From JBLHKW01 sp047618565 (lineage in GTDB: Bacteria; Planctomycetota; UBA1135; GCA-002686595), in contig JBLHKW010000017.1 in the NCBI GenBank assembly GCA_047618565.1, forward strand, positions 1 to 43,252: a DNA stretch of 43,252 nt, read 5' to 3'. The notes under the pieces were generated by a model. The model saw only the letters and a program-made list of their open reading frames with translations. It had not been told where the DNA came from and did not search any database. Numbering within the stretch: the first letter of the stretch is position 1; every line of letters begins with the position of its first letter. Shown here piece by piece: positions 1 to 7,098 of the stretch. The position numbers were made by a program, and so were the translations under genes.

Positions 1-1721
1 ATGAAGTCCGGGAGCTGGAGGTCAAGCTCGAGCTGCTCCATCCTGACCGCGATGTCATCCTGCACAGCACGACGCTGACGCTCACGGTCGTCGACGGGAA
101 TGCGAAGCACGTGCGCACCTTCGTCAGCCAGATCGACACGAGCGTGCAGTACTTCGGCGTGACGCCGCCCCTCGAGCCGCGCGCGTCCGGCGAGCGCAAC
201 GCCATGTTTCTGTCCCTGCATGGCGCCAGCGTCGAGGGTCGCCGCCAGGCATTCAGCTACGAGCCCAAGGCCGACGGGGTCGTGATCGCGCCGACCAACC
301 GACGCTCCTTCGGCTTCGACTGGGAGGACTGGGGTCGCCTGGACGCGCTCGAGGTGCTTTCGATCGCCGAGGGCATCTTCGATACGGATCCACGGCGCAC
401 CTACCTGACCGGGCACTCGATGGGCGGCCACGGTACCTGGCAGCTTGGCGCGCATTTCCCCGACCGCTTCGCCGCGATTGCGCCCAGCGCCGGATGGAGC
501 GACTTCTGGAGCTACACAGGTCTGGCCGAGTTGCCCCAGGACGACCCGATCGGCGCTTACCTGGCGCGTTCAATCAACGCCAGCAGGACGCTCTTGCTGC
601 GCCGAAACCTCGTCCATGGCGGCGTGTATATCCTGCACGGTGACGCGGATGACAACGTACCGGTAAACCAGGCACGCAACATGCGCCGGGAACTGGCCAG
701 CTTCCACCCGAACTTCGCCTACTACGAACGGGCCGGGGCCGGGCACTGGTGGGGCAACCAGTGCATGGACTGGCCGCCCCTGTTCGCCTTTCTGCGCGAA
801 AACGTGACGCCCGCGCCGACGGATGTACTCGAGGTGGATTTCACGACGGTCAACCCGGCCATCTCCAGCACCTGCCACTGGCTCGCGGTCGAGAGTCAGC
901 TAAAGCCGATGGAACCGACCCACGTGCACGCCAGGCTCGACGTCGAGTCGCGCACGATCCAGCTGGAGAGCGAGAACCTGGGCCGCATCTCGTTCGACCT
1001 GACGTCATTCACTCAGGCGCAGGCCGAACAGCCCGCGCTCCTGGCCTCCGACGGCCCCCTGCACCTTGTGATCGGCGAGGAGCGCCAGCCGCTCACGCGT
1101 GGCAAGGACGACCGCTGGCGCGTGGGCCACCCGGGCCCGGAGTATCGACACGCTCGGCGCAACGGGCCGTTCAAGCAGGCCTTCCGAAACCGCATGCTGT
1201 TCGTCTACGGCACCCAAGGCACGCCCGAGGAAAACGACTGGGCACGCAACAAGGCGCGCCTGGACCACGAGCGCTGGCGCTACCGCGGCAACGGGTTCGT
1301 ACAGGTCGTGGCCGATACGGAATTCCTGCCCGAACTCGACGCCGACCGCAATGTGATCCTCTACGGCAATGCCGACACGAATCGCGCGTGGACGCTGCTG
1401 CTCGACGCGCACGCATTCGAGGTGCGGCGCGACTTCGTTCGCGTCGGTGAACGCACCGTAACTGGCGACGACCTCGCCTTGCTCGCGGTCTACCCGCGCA
1501 AGGGCAGCGACGTGGCCAGCGTGGCCGTGATCTCGGGTACGGGCCTGCCTGGATGCCACACGACGGATCACCTACCGTACTTCGTGTCCGGCGTCGGCTA
1601 TCCCGACTGGACCGTGCTCGGCACGGAGTTCCTGACAAAGGGCCTGGAAGGCGTGCGGGGCGCGGGCTTCTTCGCTGACGACTGGTCCGCGGGCGATGGC
1701 GCAGAGGCAACCTGGCGCTAG
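1..1721 (+). CDS. Prolyl-oligopeptidase-family serine hydrolase, 5' end missing
   Basis: Alpha/beta hydrolase of the S9/esterase type that probably cleaves peptide or ester bonds in exported substrates. The frame is open to the left edge with no stop, so the start and any signal peptide lie outside the window; the first in-frame GTG at 111 is internal. The nucleophile elbow GHSMGGHG is encoded at about 411-434. The other triad members are probably the Asp of HGDADDNVP near 650 and the His of GAGHWW near 740. About 300 further residues follow the catalytic core and are not recognised; they may form a second hydrolase-like or beta-rich domain. The stop lies 11 bases before the next gene on the same strand, so the two may be co-transcribed. 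The family is clear from the elbow and spacing; the substrate is unknown. Confidence 0.85.
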   Translation, partial: EVRELEVKLELLHPDRDVILHSTTLTLTVVDGNAKHVRTFVSQIDTSVQYFGVTPPLEPRASGERNAMFLSLHGASVEGRRQAFSYEPKADGVVIAPTNRRSFGFDWEDWGRLDALEVLSIAEGIFDTDPRRTYLTGHSMGGHGTWQLGAHFPDRFAAIAPSAGWSDFWSYTGLAELPQDDPIGAYLARSINASRTLLLRRNLVHGGVYILHGDADDNVPVNQARNMRRELASFHPNFAYYERAGAGHWWGNQCMDWPPLFAFLRENVTPAPTDVLEVDFTTVNPAISSTCHWLAVESQLKPMEPTHVHARLDVESRTIQLESENLGRISFDLTSFTQAQAEQPALLASDGPLHLVIGEERQPLTRGKDDRWRVGHPGPEYRHARRNGPFKQAFRNRMLFVYGTQGTPEENDWARNKARLDHERWRYRGNGFVQVVADTEFLPELDADRNVILYGNADTNRAWTLLLDAHAFEVRRDFVRVGERTVTGDDLALLAVYPRKGSDVASVAVISGTGLPGCHTTDHLPYFVSGVGYPDWTVLGTEFLTKGLEGVRGAGFFADDWSAGDGAEATWR

Positions 1722-1732
1722 ATTTCAAGACC

Positions 1733-2278
1733 ATGACCCCCCGGCACCGACTGACGCGCGCGATCGTGCGCTTGATCCTGCTCGCCGCAATCCTGAGCGC
1801 TCCCGTGTTTCTGGTCGCCGAGGAGTTCGACGCCAGGCATTCCCTGATCGTCCTGGCCTCGAACGGCGTGTGCGCTGCGCTGTGCGTGCTACTCCTGTGG
1901 CGACTGCGCCTGGGCCAGGTAGACCTTGCCGCACGCGTCCTGGTCTGGGGCCTGCTGATCCTCGTCGCCACCCTGGCCAGTACCAACGGTGAGGGTGTGC
2001 ACGTGAACGTCGTCAACTTCATCCTGGTGACCGTGCTCGCCAGCGTGCTGCTCGGGCGGCGGGCATTGCTCGCGATCGCCGGATTTTCGGCCTGCACGAT
2101 GCTCTCGATCGCCTGGAGGCAAGCCCTGCCGGCGGGCGGAGAAGAACTCTTCGAGTACCGCCTCGAGACCATCGCGCAGTTCCTGCCGACCTACCTCGTG
2201 GTGGTGGCCATCCTGTGGCTGCGCGAAGGGGGCGCCACCGAGCCCGTCACCCCGGGGCCGGACGGTCCCCAGCGTTAG
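1733..2278 (+). CDS. Small polytopic membrane protein resembling a sensor-kinase input region
   Basis: A 181-residue protein with about five or six hydrophobic segments (roughly residues 11-29, 38-56, 67-82, 91-107, 109-125 and 148-163) and a short polar tail. The pattern of a hydrophobic N-terminus, an Asn- and His-containing stretch (GEGVHVNVVNF) between helices and a conserved-looking LLGRRALL loop resembles the membrane input region found before PAS or kinase domains in many bacterial sensors. No signalling domain follows here; the protein ends after the last helix. It starts on ATG 11 bases after the hydrolase stop. It could be a free-standing sensor region or the remnant of a shortened kinase. 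Function unknown. Confidence 0.6.
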   Translation: MTPRHRLTRAIVRLILLAAILSAPVFLVAEEFDARHSLIVLASNGVCAALCVLLLWRLRLGQVDLAARVLVWGLLILVATLASTNGEGVHVNVVNFILVTVLASVLLGRRALLAIAGFSACTMLSIAWRQALPAGGEELFEYRLETIAQFLPTYLVVVAILWLREGGATEPVTPGPDGPQR

Positions 2279-2300
2279 GCGGCACGAGGTCACCCGCGGG

Positions 2301-2762
2301 GCGTTCGCGCAACCTCTGCTTGGGGCCGGTGTATCCGCGAAAGAGAGCCTAGTGGGCCGTCAGGCACGGCCCTTCGTTACGCGTGTAGTACTCGCTCACC
2401 CAACCCAACAGGAACTGGAGCTGCTCGGCCTGCGACGCGTACTTGTGGGGTTCCCACGGCTGGCTTCGCTAGTTGGCCAGGCAGGCCTCCAGGCCCGGGT
2501 CCATGAACAGCAAAGTGGGCCCGTGGTCGAGCGTGGCCGCGACCAAGTCCGCGTAACAGCCCTCGACGACACAGCTTTGTCGCCCCTCGCAGAACGCACG
2601 CACACCCGCAACGGCCTCCTCTGGATCGCGAGCGACAGCGATCTTGCCCACCTCCCAGGCGACCGTATCCAGGTCCAGGGTCGCGCAGGCATGCTTCTGC
2701 GCCAGCTGACGCGCGACGGTGGACTTACCCGAGCCAGAGTTTCAGAGGATCACGAGTTGCAT
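2301..2762 (-). pseudogene. Decayed P-loop kinase-like ATPase gene with three in-frame stops
   Basis: Read on the minus strand from ATG at 2762, one frame encodes a small AAA/adenylate-kinase-like protein. It runs MQLVIL, stop, NSGSGKST (Walker A), then LDLDTVAWE, EGCYADLV, LLFMDPGLEACLAN, stop, RSQPWEPHKYAS, LGWVSEYYTR, LTAH, stop, ALFRGYTGPKQRLR. The stops are TGA at 2742-2744 (a Gly position in the P-loop), TAG at 2469-2471 (apparently a Cys position) and TAG at 2349-2351 (an Arg position). Recognisable family sequence continues past each one with no frameshift. Intact relatives that I recall are about 165 residues. The right-hand limit near 2301 is approximate because the original stop is not identifiable. 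GC-rich third positions persist, so decay looks recent. Sequencing error or readthrough are alternatives, but TGA and TAG end genes normally elsewhere in the window. Confidence 0.75.
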
Positions 2763-2873
2763 GGGATGGGCCAGAAATCATAGGCGTTGATCTGGCAGGT
2801 GTCGACGCGCCGCGGCACGTGCAGCGCTATGATCGGGCAGCGCCCACACGCCGATCCGATCCACTGTCCGCCC

Positions 2874-3467
2874 ATGACCCCATCCACAACCAAGTCCAGC
2901 TGGCGCGCCCACGCGGCCTGCGCGGCCCTGATCATGGGACTGGGCGCGCTCGCGGGCTGCGGCCGGACCGCGCTCCCGACGACCCAGCCACTGGCGTCGC
3001 CGGGGCATGCGCTGACGGCCTTCGTCTTCCTGAGCACCGAGTGCCCGCTCTCTCAGAACTACACGCGCCAGCTCGATGAGCTGCGCTCCGCGTACGACGC
3101 CACGGCGCTCGACATGGTCGGTGTGTTCCCGCTGTCCGATGACGATGAGGCGCGCGTGCGAGCGTTCTGCGAGAAGTACCCCGTCGGGTTCCCGACGCGA
3201 CTCGACCACGAATACGTGCTGGTCGATGCGCTCCACGCGTCGGTGACGCCCGAAGTGTTCCTGCTGGATGCACAGGACACGCTGATCTACAGCGGTAAGA
3301 TCGACAACTGGGCGGTGGAGCTCGGCCAGACACGCCGCGTTGCCACCGTTCACTATCTGAAGGATGCCATCGACGCCCATCTGCAGGATTCGCCCGTTCC
3401 GGTGGACCACATCGACCCGGTCGGCTGCTTGCTGCCCGAGGATCCCTACATTGCACAGACCGAATAG
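2874..3467 (+). CDS. Redoxin-domain lipoprotein
   Basis: Thioredoxin-fold (redoxin/AhpC-TSA-like) lipoprotein of 197 residues. ATG 2874 was chosen because it starts a clean lipoprotein signal (hydrophobic stretch ending in LAGC, lipid Cys29); an in-frame ATG further upstream would add a polar leader. The redox motif is TECPLS with Cys57, one Cys only and no CxxC. It is followed by a cis-Pro-like VTPEVFLLD and a GKIDNW strand typical of redoxins. The 3' end overlaps the proposed start of the next gene, a cytochrome/copper monooxygenase. This pairing recurs in Planctomycetes and Acidobacteria, which suggests the redoxin serves copper-site assembly or thiol chemistry for the oxidase. That role is inferred; the fold assignment is firm. 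Confidence 0.85.
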   Translation: MTPSTTKSSWRAHAACAALIMGLGALAGCGRTALPTTQPLASPGHALTAFVFLSTECPLSQNYTRQLDELRSAYDATALDMVGVFPLSDDDEARVRAFCEKYPVGFPTRLDHEYVLVDALHASVTPEVFLLDAQDTLIYSGKIDNWAVELGQTRRVATVHYLKDAIDAHLQDSPVPVDHIDPVGCLLPEDPYIAQTE

Positions 3468-4800
3468 AAACCGCCGCGCCGGACTGAGCTGGCGCGCGGC
3501 ATGCGTGTCGTTGCTCGCATCGATGATCTGGGCCTGTGCGCCGGCGAGCCACGAGGAATCCGCAATCGAGATCACCGGTCCGGTGACCTTCAACCAGCAC
3601 ATCGCCCCGATCATCCACGGGAACTGCTCCATCTGCCACAACGAGCTGGGTTCGGCGCCCTTCCCGCTCGTGGAGTACGACGACCTCGCCAAACGTTCGC
3701 GCTTCATCAGTGCGGTGACCGAGTCGCGTTACATGCCTCCCTGGATCGCCGATCCGGACTTCAGGCACTACGCCAACGAACGGCTGCTCGAGGAGCGCGA
3801 GATAGCGCTCATCCGGGAGTGGCATGAACAAGGCGCGCCCGAGGGGGATGCGCCCGCTCCGACGGCGCCCACCTTCCGCGCCAGCCTCAGCCCGCGCGCA
3901 GCGGACCTACGCCTCGAGATGCCGACCGCGTTCGAGATTCCGGGGGATAACGAGGAGTACTTCGTCACCTACCTCGTGTACATGGAACTCGACGAGCCGC
4001 GGGGCCTCTCGGGGATGGAGTTCATCCCGGGCAACCTCAAGGCCGTGCACCACGCGAACTTCGCCTTCTACGCGGTCGACGACGAGTCCGATACGACAGG
4101 CTTCAACGGCCCCTTCGTCTTCAGCAACCCAGACCACGCCGAGCAACTCCTGCAACGCTACGCCGAGTTCCAGGACAACCCGCTGTATGTCGACGGCTGG
4201 GTGCCAGGAAAGAGCCCGAACCACTTCAAGAACCGCATGGGCGCGCGCTTCCCGAAGAAGTTCGTGCTGGCTTGCCAGGTGCATTACGCACCCACGCCGG
4301 TCGCCACCAGCGACCGTTCGGCCGTCGACCTGTTCTTCTACGAGGAATCCATCGTCACCGAGATCCTGGCGCTGGCGATCGGTCCTGGAAAGGGCGGGGT
4401 GGTGACGCCGCAGTTCGATCTCATCGAGCCGAACACGACCCCGTCGTTCGAGGTGGTGTTCGACGTGGGTCAATCGGTATCGGTGATCTCGCTCTCGCCC
4501 CACATGCACCTCCTGGGCCACACGTTCAAGGCACGTGCCCTGACACCGGATGGAAAGGAAATCCCGCTCGTCTCCATCCCCGCGTGGGACTTCAGCTGGC
4601 AGGAGAACTACACCTTCGATCGGCCGCTGCGTATCCCGCGCGGATCCCAAATCTTCATCAATGCCAGCTTCGACAATACGGCCAACAATCCCTCCAATCC
4701 CTTCGATCCGCCGCGGGCGATCGTGTGCGAAGGAGACGTGATGAAGACCGACAACGAGATGATGGTCATGACCATGGTCTACTTCCCTCTCCCGTTCTGA
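3451..4800 (+). CDS. Cytochrome c / type II copper monooxygenase-like lipoprotein
   Basis: A predicted extracytoplasmic lipoprotein joining a short c-type cytochrome-like segment to a peptidylglycine-hydroxylase-like (ascorbate-dependent, Cu type II) monooxygenase. TTG 3451 was chosen as start because GAGG at 3438-3441 lies just upstream and a signal ending in MIWAC follows; an ATG at 3364 would need a long non-signal leader inside the redoxin gene. The haem-type motif CSICH is at about residues 59-63. Copper-ligand candidates are the His pair in AVHHANF, the His of CQVHY, and the HMHLLG motif, with a Met in the terminal NEMM segment. The start overlaps the redoxin stop by 17 bases, so translation is coupled. 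The substrate is unknown. A purely electron-transfer or structural role is possible. Confidence 0.85.
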   Translation: MHRPNRNRRAGLSWRAACVSLLASMIWACAPASHEESAIEITGPVTFNQHIAPIIHGNCSICHNELGSAPFPLVEYDDLAKRSRFISAVTESRYMPPWIADPDFRHYANERLLEEREIALIREWHEQGAPEGDAPAPTAPTFRASLSPRAADLRLEMPTAFEIPGDNEEYFVTYLVYMELDEPRGLSGMEFIPGNLKAVHHANFAFYAVDDESDTTGFNGPFVFSNPDHAEQLLQRYAEFQDNPLYVDGWVPGKSPNHFKNRMGARFPKKFVLACQVHYAPTPVATSDRSAVDLFFYEESIVTEILALAIGPGKGGVVTPQFDLIEPNTTPSFEVVFDVGQSVSVISLSPHMHLLGHTFKARALTPDGKEIPLVSIPAWDFSWQENYTFDRPLRIPRGSQIFINASFDNTANNPSNPFDPPRAIVCEGDVMKTDNEMMVMTMVYFPLPF

Positions 4801-4811
4801 GATCCGACCCG

Positions 4812-6209
4812 ATGCTAAGCCTTCTCCTTGCCCTCAGCGGCGCCCTGCAGGTCGACTTCGACGCCCACTTCACCGGACGCTCGCTGCGCTTCGACTACTC
4901 ACACACGGGAACGGCCGACGAGGAGCACATCGCGCTCGACCGTTTCAGACTCGAGGGGCAGTGGTCGGGCAGCCGCGTGCACCTGATCGACGATACCAAC
5001 CTGGGCAAGTACCTGTTCTGCGTGGTCGATCCGCGGACCAACCGCACGCTCTACTCGCGCGGCTTCTCGAGTATCTATGGTGAGTGGGAGACGACCGCTG
5101 AGGCCAGGGATCGCTGGGGCATCTTCCATGAATCCCAGCGCCTGCCGGAGCCCAAACGCCCCGTTCAGGTGCTTCTGAAGAAGCGTGGTCCGGACGGAAG
5201 CTTCCAGGAGTTTTACTCGACTGTGGTCGATCCCCAGAACCGCTTCGTGGACCGCTCCGAGGTTGCCGGCCTGGGCGAGACCTGGAAATGGCAGTACGCC
5301 GGCCCCCCGGCGACCAAGGTCGATCTACTGATCGTCGCCGAGGGCTACACCGCGGACCAGAAGGACAAGTTCCAGGCCGACGTCGACCGGCTGGCCAGCA
5401 CGCTCTTCGAAACCGAGCCCTTCAAGGAACGCCGTACCGACTTCAACGTGCGCCTGCTGTTCGTGCCCGCGGCGGCGGCGGGCATCTCCAACCCGCGCGC
5501 GGGCATCTGGCGCGACTCACCGTTCGGCCTCTCGTTCAACGCCTTCGACAGCGATCGCTACGTGTTGACCTACGACAATCAGACGTTGCGCGAGGCCGCC
5601 GCCCAGGTTCCCTACGATGCGCTGATCCTGATGTTCAACGACCGCAAGTACGGCGGCGGTGGGATCTACAACCTCTGGTCGACCTGTGCCGCGGACTCCA
5701 AGCCTGCGCCCTACCTGATCGTGCACGAGTTCGGCCACTCCTTCGCGGGTCTGGCCGACGAGTACTACACCTCCCAGGTCTCCTACGAGGGCTTCACGGC
5801 CGCGGGAACGGAGCCGTGGGAGCCCAACGCCACGGCCCTGCTCGACCCCGAGCGTCTCAAGTGGCGCGACCTGGTGGCCGACGGCACGCCGATCCCGACC
5901 CCATGGAGCCAGGCGGCCTACGACGATGCCTCCTACGCGTACCAGAAGAAACGCACCAAGCTGCGTGCCGACGGAGCCAGCGAGGCGGACATGGAGGCGC
6001 TCTTCGACGAGGTCAAGGCCATCACCAAACCCATGCTCGAGAACGAGAAGCACGCGAGCGAGGTCGGAGCCTTCGAGGGTGCCGGCTATCAGGCCAAGGG
6101 TCTGTACCGGCCCGAGGCGGACTGCATCATGTTCACCCGCAACCCGAAGGACTTCTGCAGGGTCTGCTCGCGCGCCATCGAACGCGTGATCGATCTGTAC
6201 GCGGAGTAG
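4812..6209 (+). CDS. Secreted M64-family zinc metallopeptidase
   Basis: 465-residue metallopeptidase of the M64 (IgA peptidase) family. The N-terminus MLSLLLALSGALQ is a short signal peptide. A beta-rich region covers about residues 15-150, then the peptidase domain starts with the characteristic LLIVAEGYT and YNLWSTCAADS segments. The zinc site is HEFGHSF (His305, Glu306, His309), followed by LADEYY, where Asp/Glu would supply the third ligand. The C-terminus has CIMFTRN and CRVC. ATG 4812 begins 11 bases after the monooxygenase stop; the longer open frame upstream is an overlap artefact. M64 enzymes of known function cut immunoglobulin hinge or mucin-like proteins; in a free-living bacterium the target is more likely environmental or cell-surface protein. 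Probably co-transcribed with the redoxin and monooxygenase. Confidence 0.9.
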   Translation: MLSLLLALSGALQVDFDAHFTGRSLRFDYSHTGTADEEHIALDRFRLEGQWSGSRVHLIDDTNLGKYLFCVVDPRTNRTLYSRGFSSIYGEWETTAEARDRWGIFHESQRLPEPKRPVQVLLKKRGPDGSFQEFYSTVVDPQNRFVDRSEVAGLGETWKWQYAGPPATKVDLLIVAEGYTADQKDKFQADVDRLASTLFETEPFKERRTDFNVRLLFVPAAAAGISNPRAGIWRDSPFGLSFNAFDSDRYVLTYDNQTLREAAAQVPYDALILMFNDRKYGGGGIYNLWSTCAADSKPAPYLIVHEFGHSFAGLADEYYTSQVSYEGFTAAGTEPWEPNATALLDPERLKWRDLVADGTPIPTPWSQAAYDDASYAYQKKRTKLRADGASEADMEALFDEVKAITKPMLENEKHASEVGAFEGAGYQAKGLYRPEADCIMFTRNPKDFCRVCSRAIERVIDLYAE

Positions 6210-6211
6210 AC

Positions 6212-6865
6212 GTGAATCTCGACGCCGAGCAACTGCTCGCGATCATCGCCCGCGGCGAAGGGCGTCAGATCGAGTTCAAGCGCGGGCTGCCCGGCCCCGA
6301 AAAGACGGCCCGCTCGATCTGCGCCTTCGCCAACACGAGCGGCGGCATGCTGATCGTGGGCGTGACCGATCAGGGGCGCGTGTATGGCCTCGAGAAGCCG
6401 CGTACCGTGGTCCATGAACTGCGCCGTATCTGTGCCGAGGTGCTGTCGCCGGCTCTGCAAGCGGAGGTCCTGTCGGTCACCATGGACGAGCACAAGGTGG
6501 TCGTGTGCTCGGTGCCCCTCTCGGGGGCGCGCCCGCACGCGGTCCTGCACCCCGGCGGCGAGCCAGAGATCACCGTGCGTGTCGGCTCGAGCAATCGCCG
6601 GCCGAGCGGCGCGACGCTCAAGGTTCTCACGAGCAGCCAGCATTCCCGCAAGAGCCCGGATGCGCTTCAGCACCGGATCCTGCAATGGGTCGAACGCCAT
6701 GCGCAGCGCAGCAAGCGCCCCGAAGGGGAATCGACCGTCAAAGGCTTCGCCAGGGCCAACAATGTCGGCGTCCAGCGCGCACGCCGAGCCTTCACCGAAC
6801 TCGAACGACAGGGACGCCTGGTCGGCCACGGCCTGGGAACCCAACGCGTGTTCCGCGTGGCCTGA
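6212..6865 (+). CDS. AlbA_2 (Schlafen-type) nucleic-acid/ATP-binding regulator
   Basis: 217-residue cytoplasmic protein. Residues about 1-120 form an AlbA_2 domain, shown by EGRQIEFKRG, then AICAFANT-like ICAFANTSGGMLIVGV and the DQGRVYGLE strand. The C-terminal third (GFARANNVGVQRARRAFTELERQGRL) reads as a winged helix for DNA binding. This is the usual layout of AlbA_2 putative transcriptional regulators. GTG 6212 was chosen because it sits two bases after the M64 stop and immediately precedes the domain; the frame is open further upstream only within the M64 gene. Tight coupling to the M64 gene suggests co-expression, possibly feedback control of the upstream operon. It has no extra nuclease or Schlafen effector domain. 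Confidence 0.85.
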   Translation: MNLDAEQLLAIIARGEGRQIEFKRGLPGPEKTARSICAFANTSGGMLIVGVTDQGRVYGLEKPRTVVHELRRICAEVLSPALQAEVLSVTMDEHKVVVCSVPLSGARPHAVLHPGGEPEITVRVGSSNRRPSGATLKVLTSSQHSRKSPDALQHRILQWVERHAQRSKRPEGESTVKGFARANNVGVQRARRAFTELERQGRLVGHGLGTQRVFRVA

Positions 6866-6867
6866 CG

Positions 6868-6904
6868 CTAGCAGCCCGTGGTGAAACTCACGACGCGCTG
6901 CTAG
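6868..6904 (+). terminator. Hairpin just after the AlbA_2 gene
   Basis: CTAGCAGC at 6868-6875 pairs perfectly with GCTGCTAG at 6897-6904, with an inner GTGA-aac-TCAC hairpin at 6881-6891. It begins three bases after the AlbA_2 stop and could end transcription of the redoxin-to-AlbA_2 operon, although no T-run follows. It also forms the left end of the nested repeat element. Confidence 0.35.
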
Positions 6905-7079
6905 GAGGCCGTTGAAAAAGTCCCGTAGCGAGACGAAGCCATCTTTCGTCGCAGCAATGAGTGCGAAGTCGAGACGGCGGAGGCGGCCCTGTAGGGCCGC
7001 TGAGCACGGCTCGACGAGCACGACGCAGCTGCGGCGGAGAGGGCGAAGTCGAGTAGGGAGTTTTTCAACGGGCTGCTAG
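6868..7079 (+). repeat. Nested inverted-repeat element, MITE-like
   Basis: The outer ends are inverted: CTAGCAGCCCGT reads inward on the plus strand from 6868 and on the minus strand from 7079, with related sequence continuing (GTGAAACTC versus TGAAAAACTC). A third related end, CTAGGAGGCCGTTGAAAAAG, starts at 6901 and is inverted relative to the right end over about 25 bases. The centre holds a perfect hairpin (GCGGCCCT, GT, AGGGCCGC at 6983-7000). CTAG occurs at every boundary and could be a four-base target duplication or part of the terminal repeat. There is no transposase. It lies between the AlbA_2 stop and the convergent transporter stop. Its size and structure fit a non-autonomous element or REP-like repeat; the parent element cannot be named from here. 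Confidence 0.65.
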
Positions 7080-7098
7080 ACACGGAGCACGCCGGCGA

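Noticed and set aside
2301..2762. Stop-codon recoding (TGA as Gly, TAG as sense)
   Set aside because: TGA and TAG end well-supported genes throughout the window and no other gene has internal stops, so a genome-wide recoding is not supported.
2352..2783. 143-residue plus-strand open frame
   Set aside because: Opposite strand encodes recognisable P-loop kinase sequence through three stops; the plus-strand frame is its shadow.
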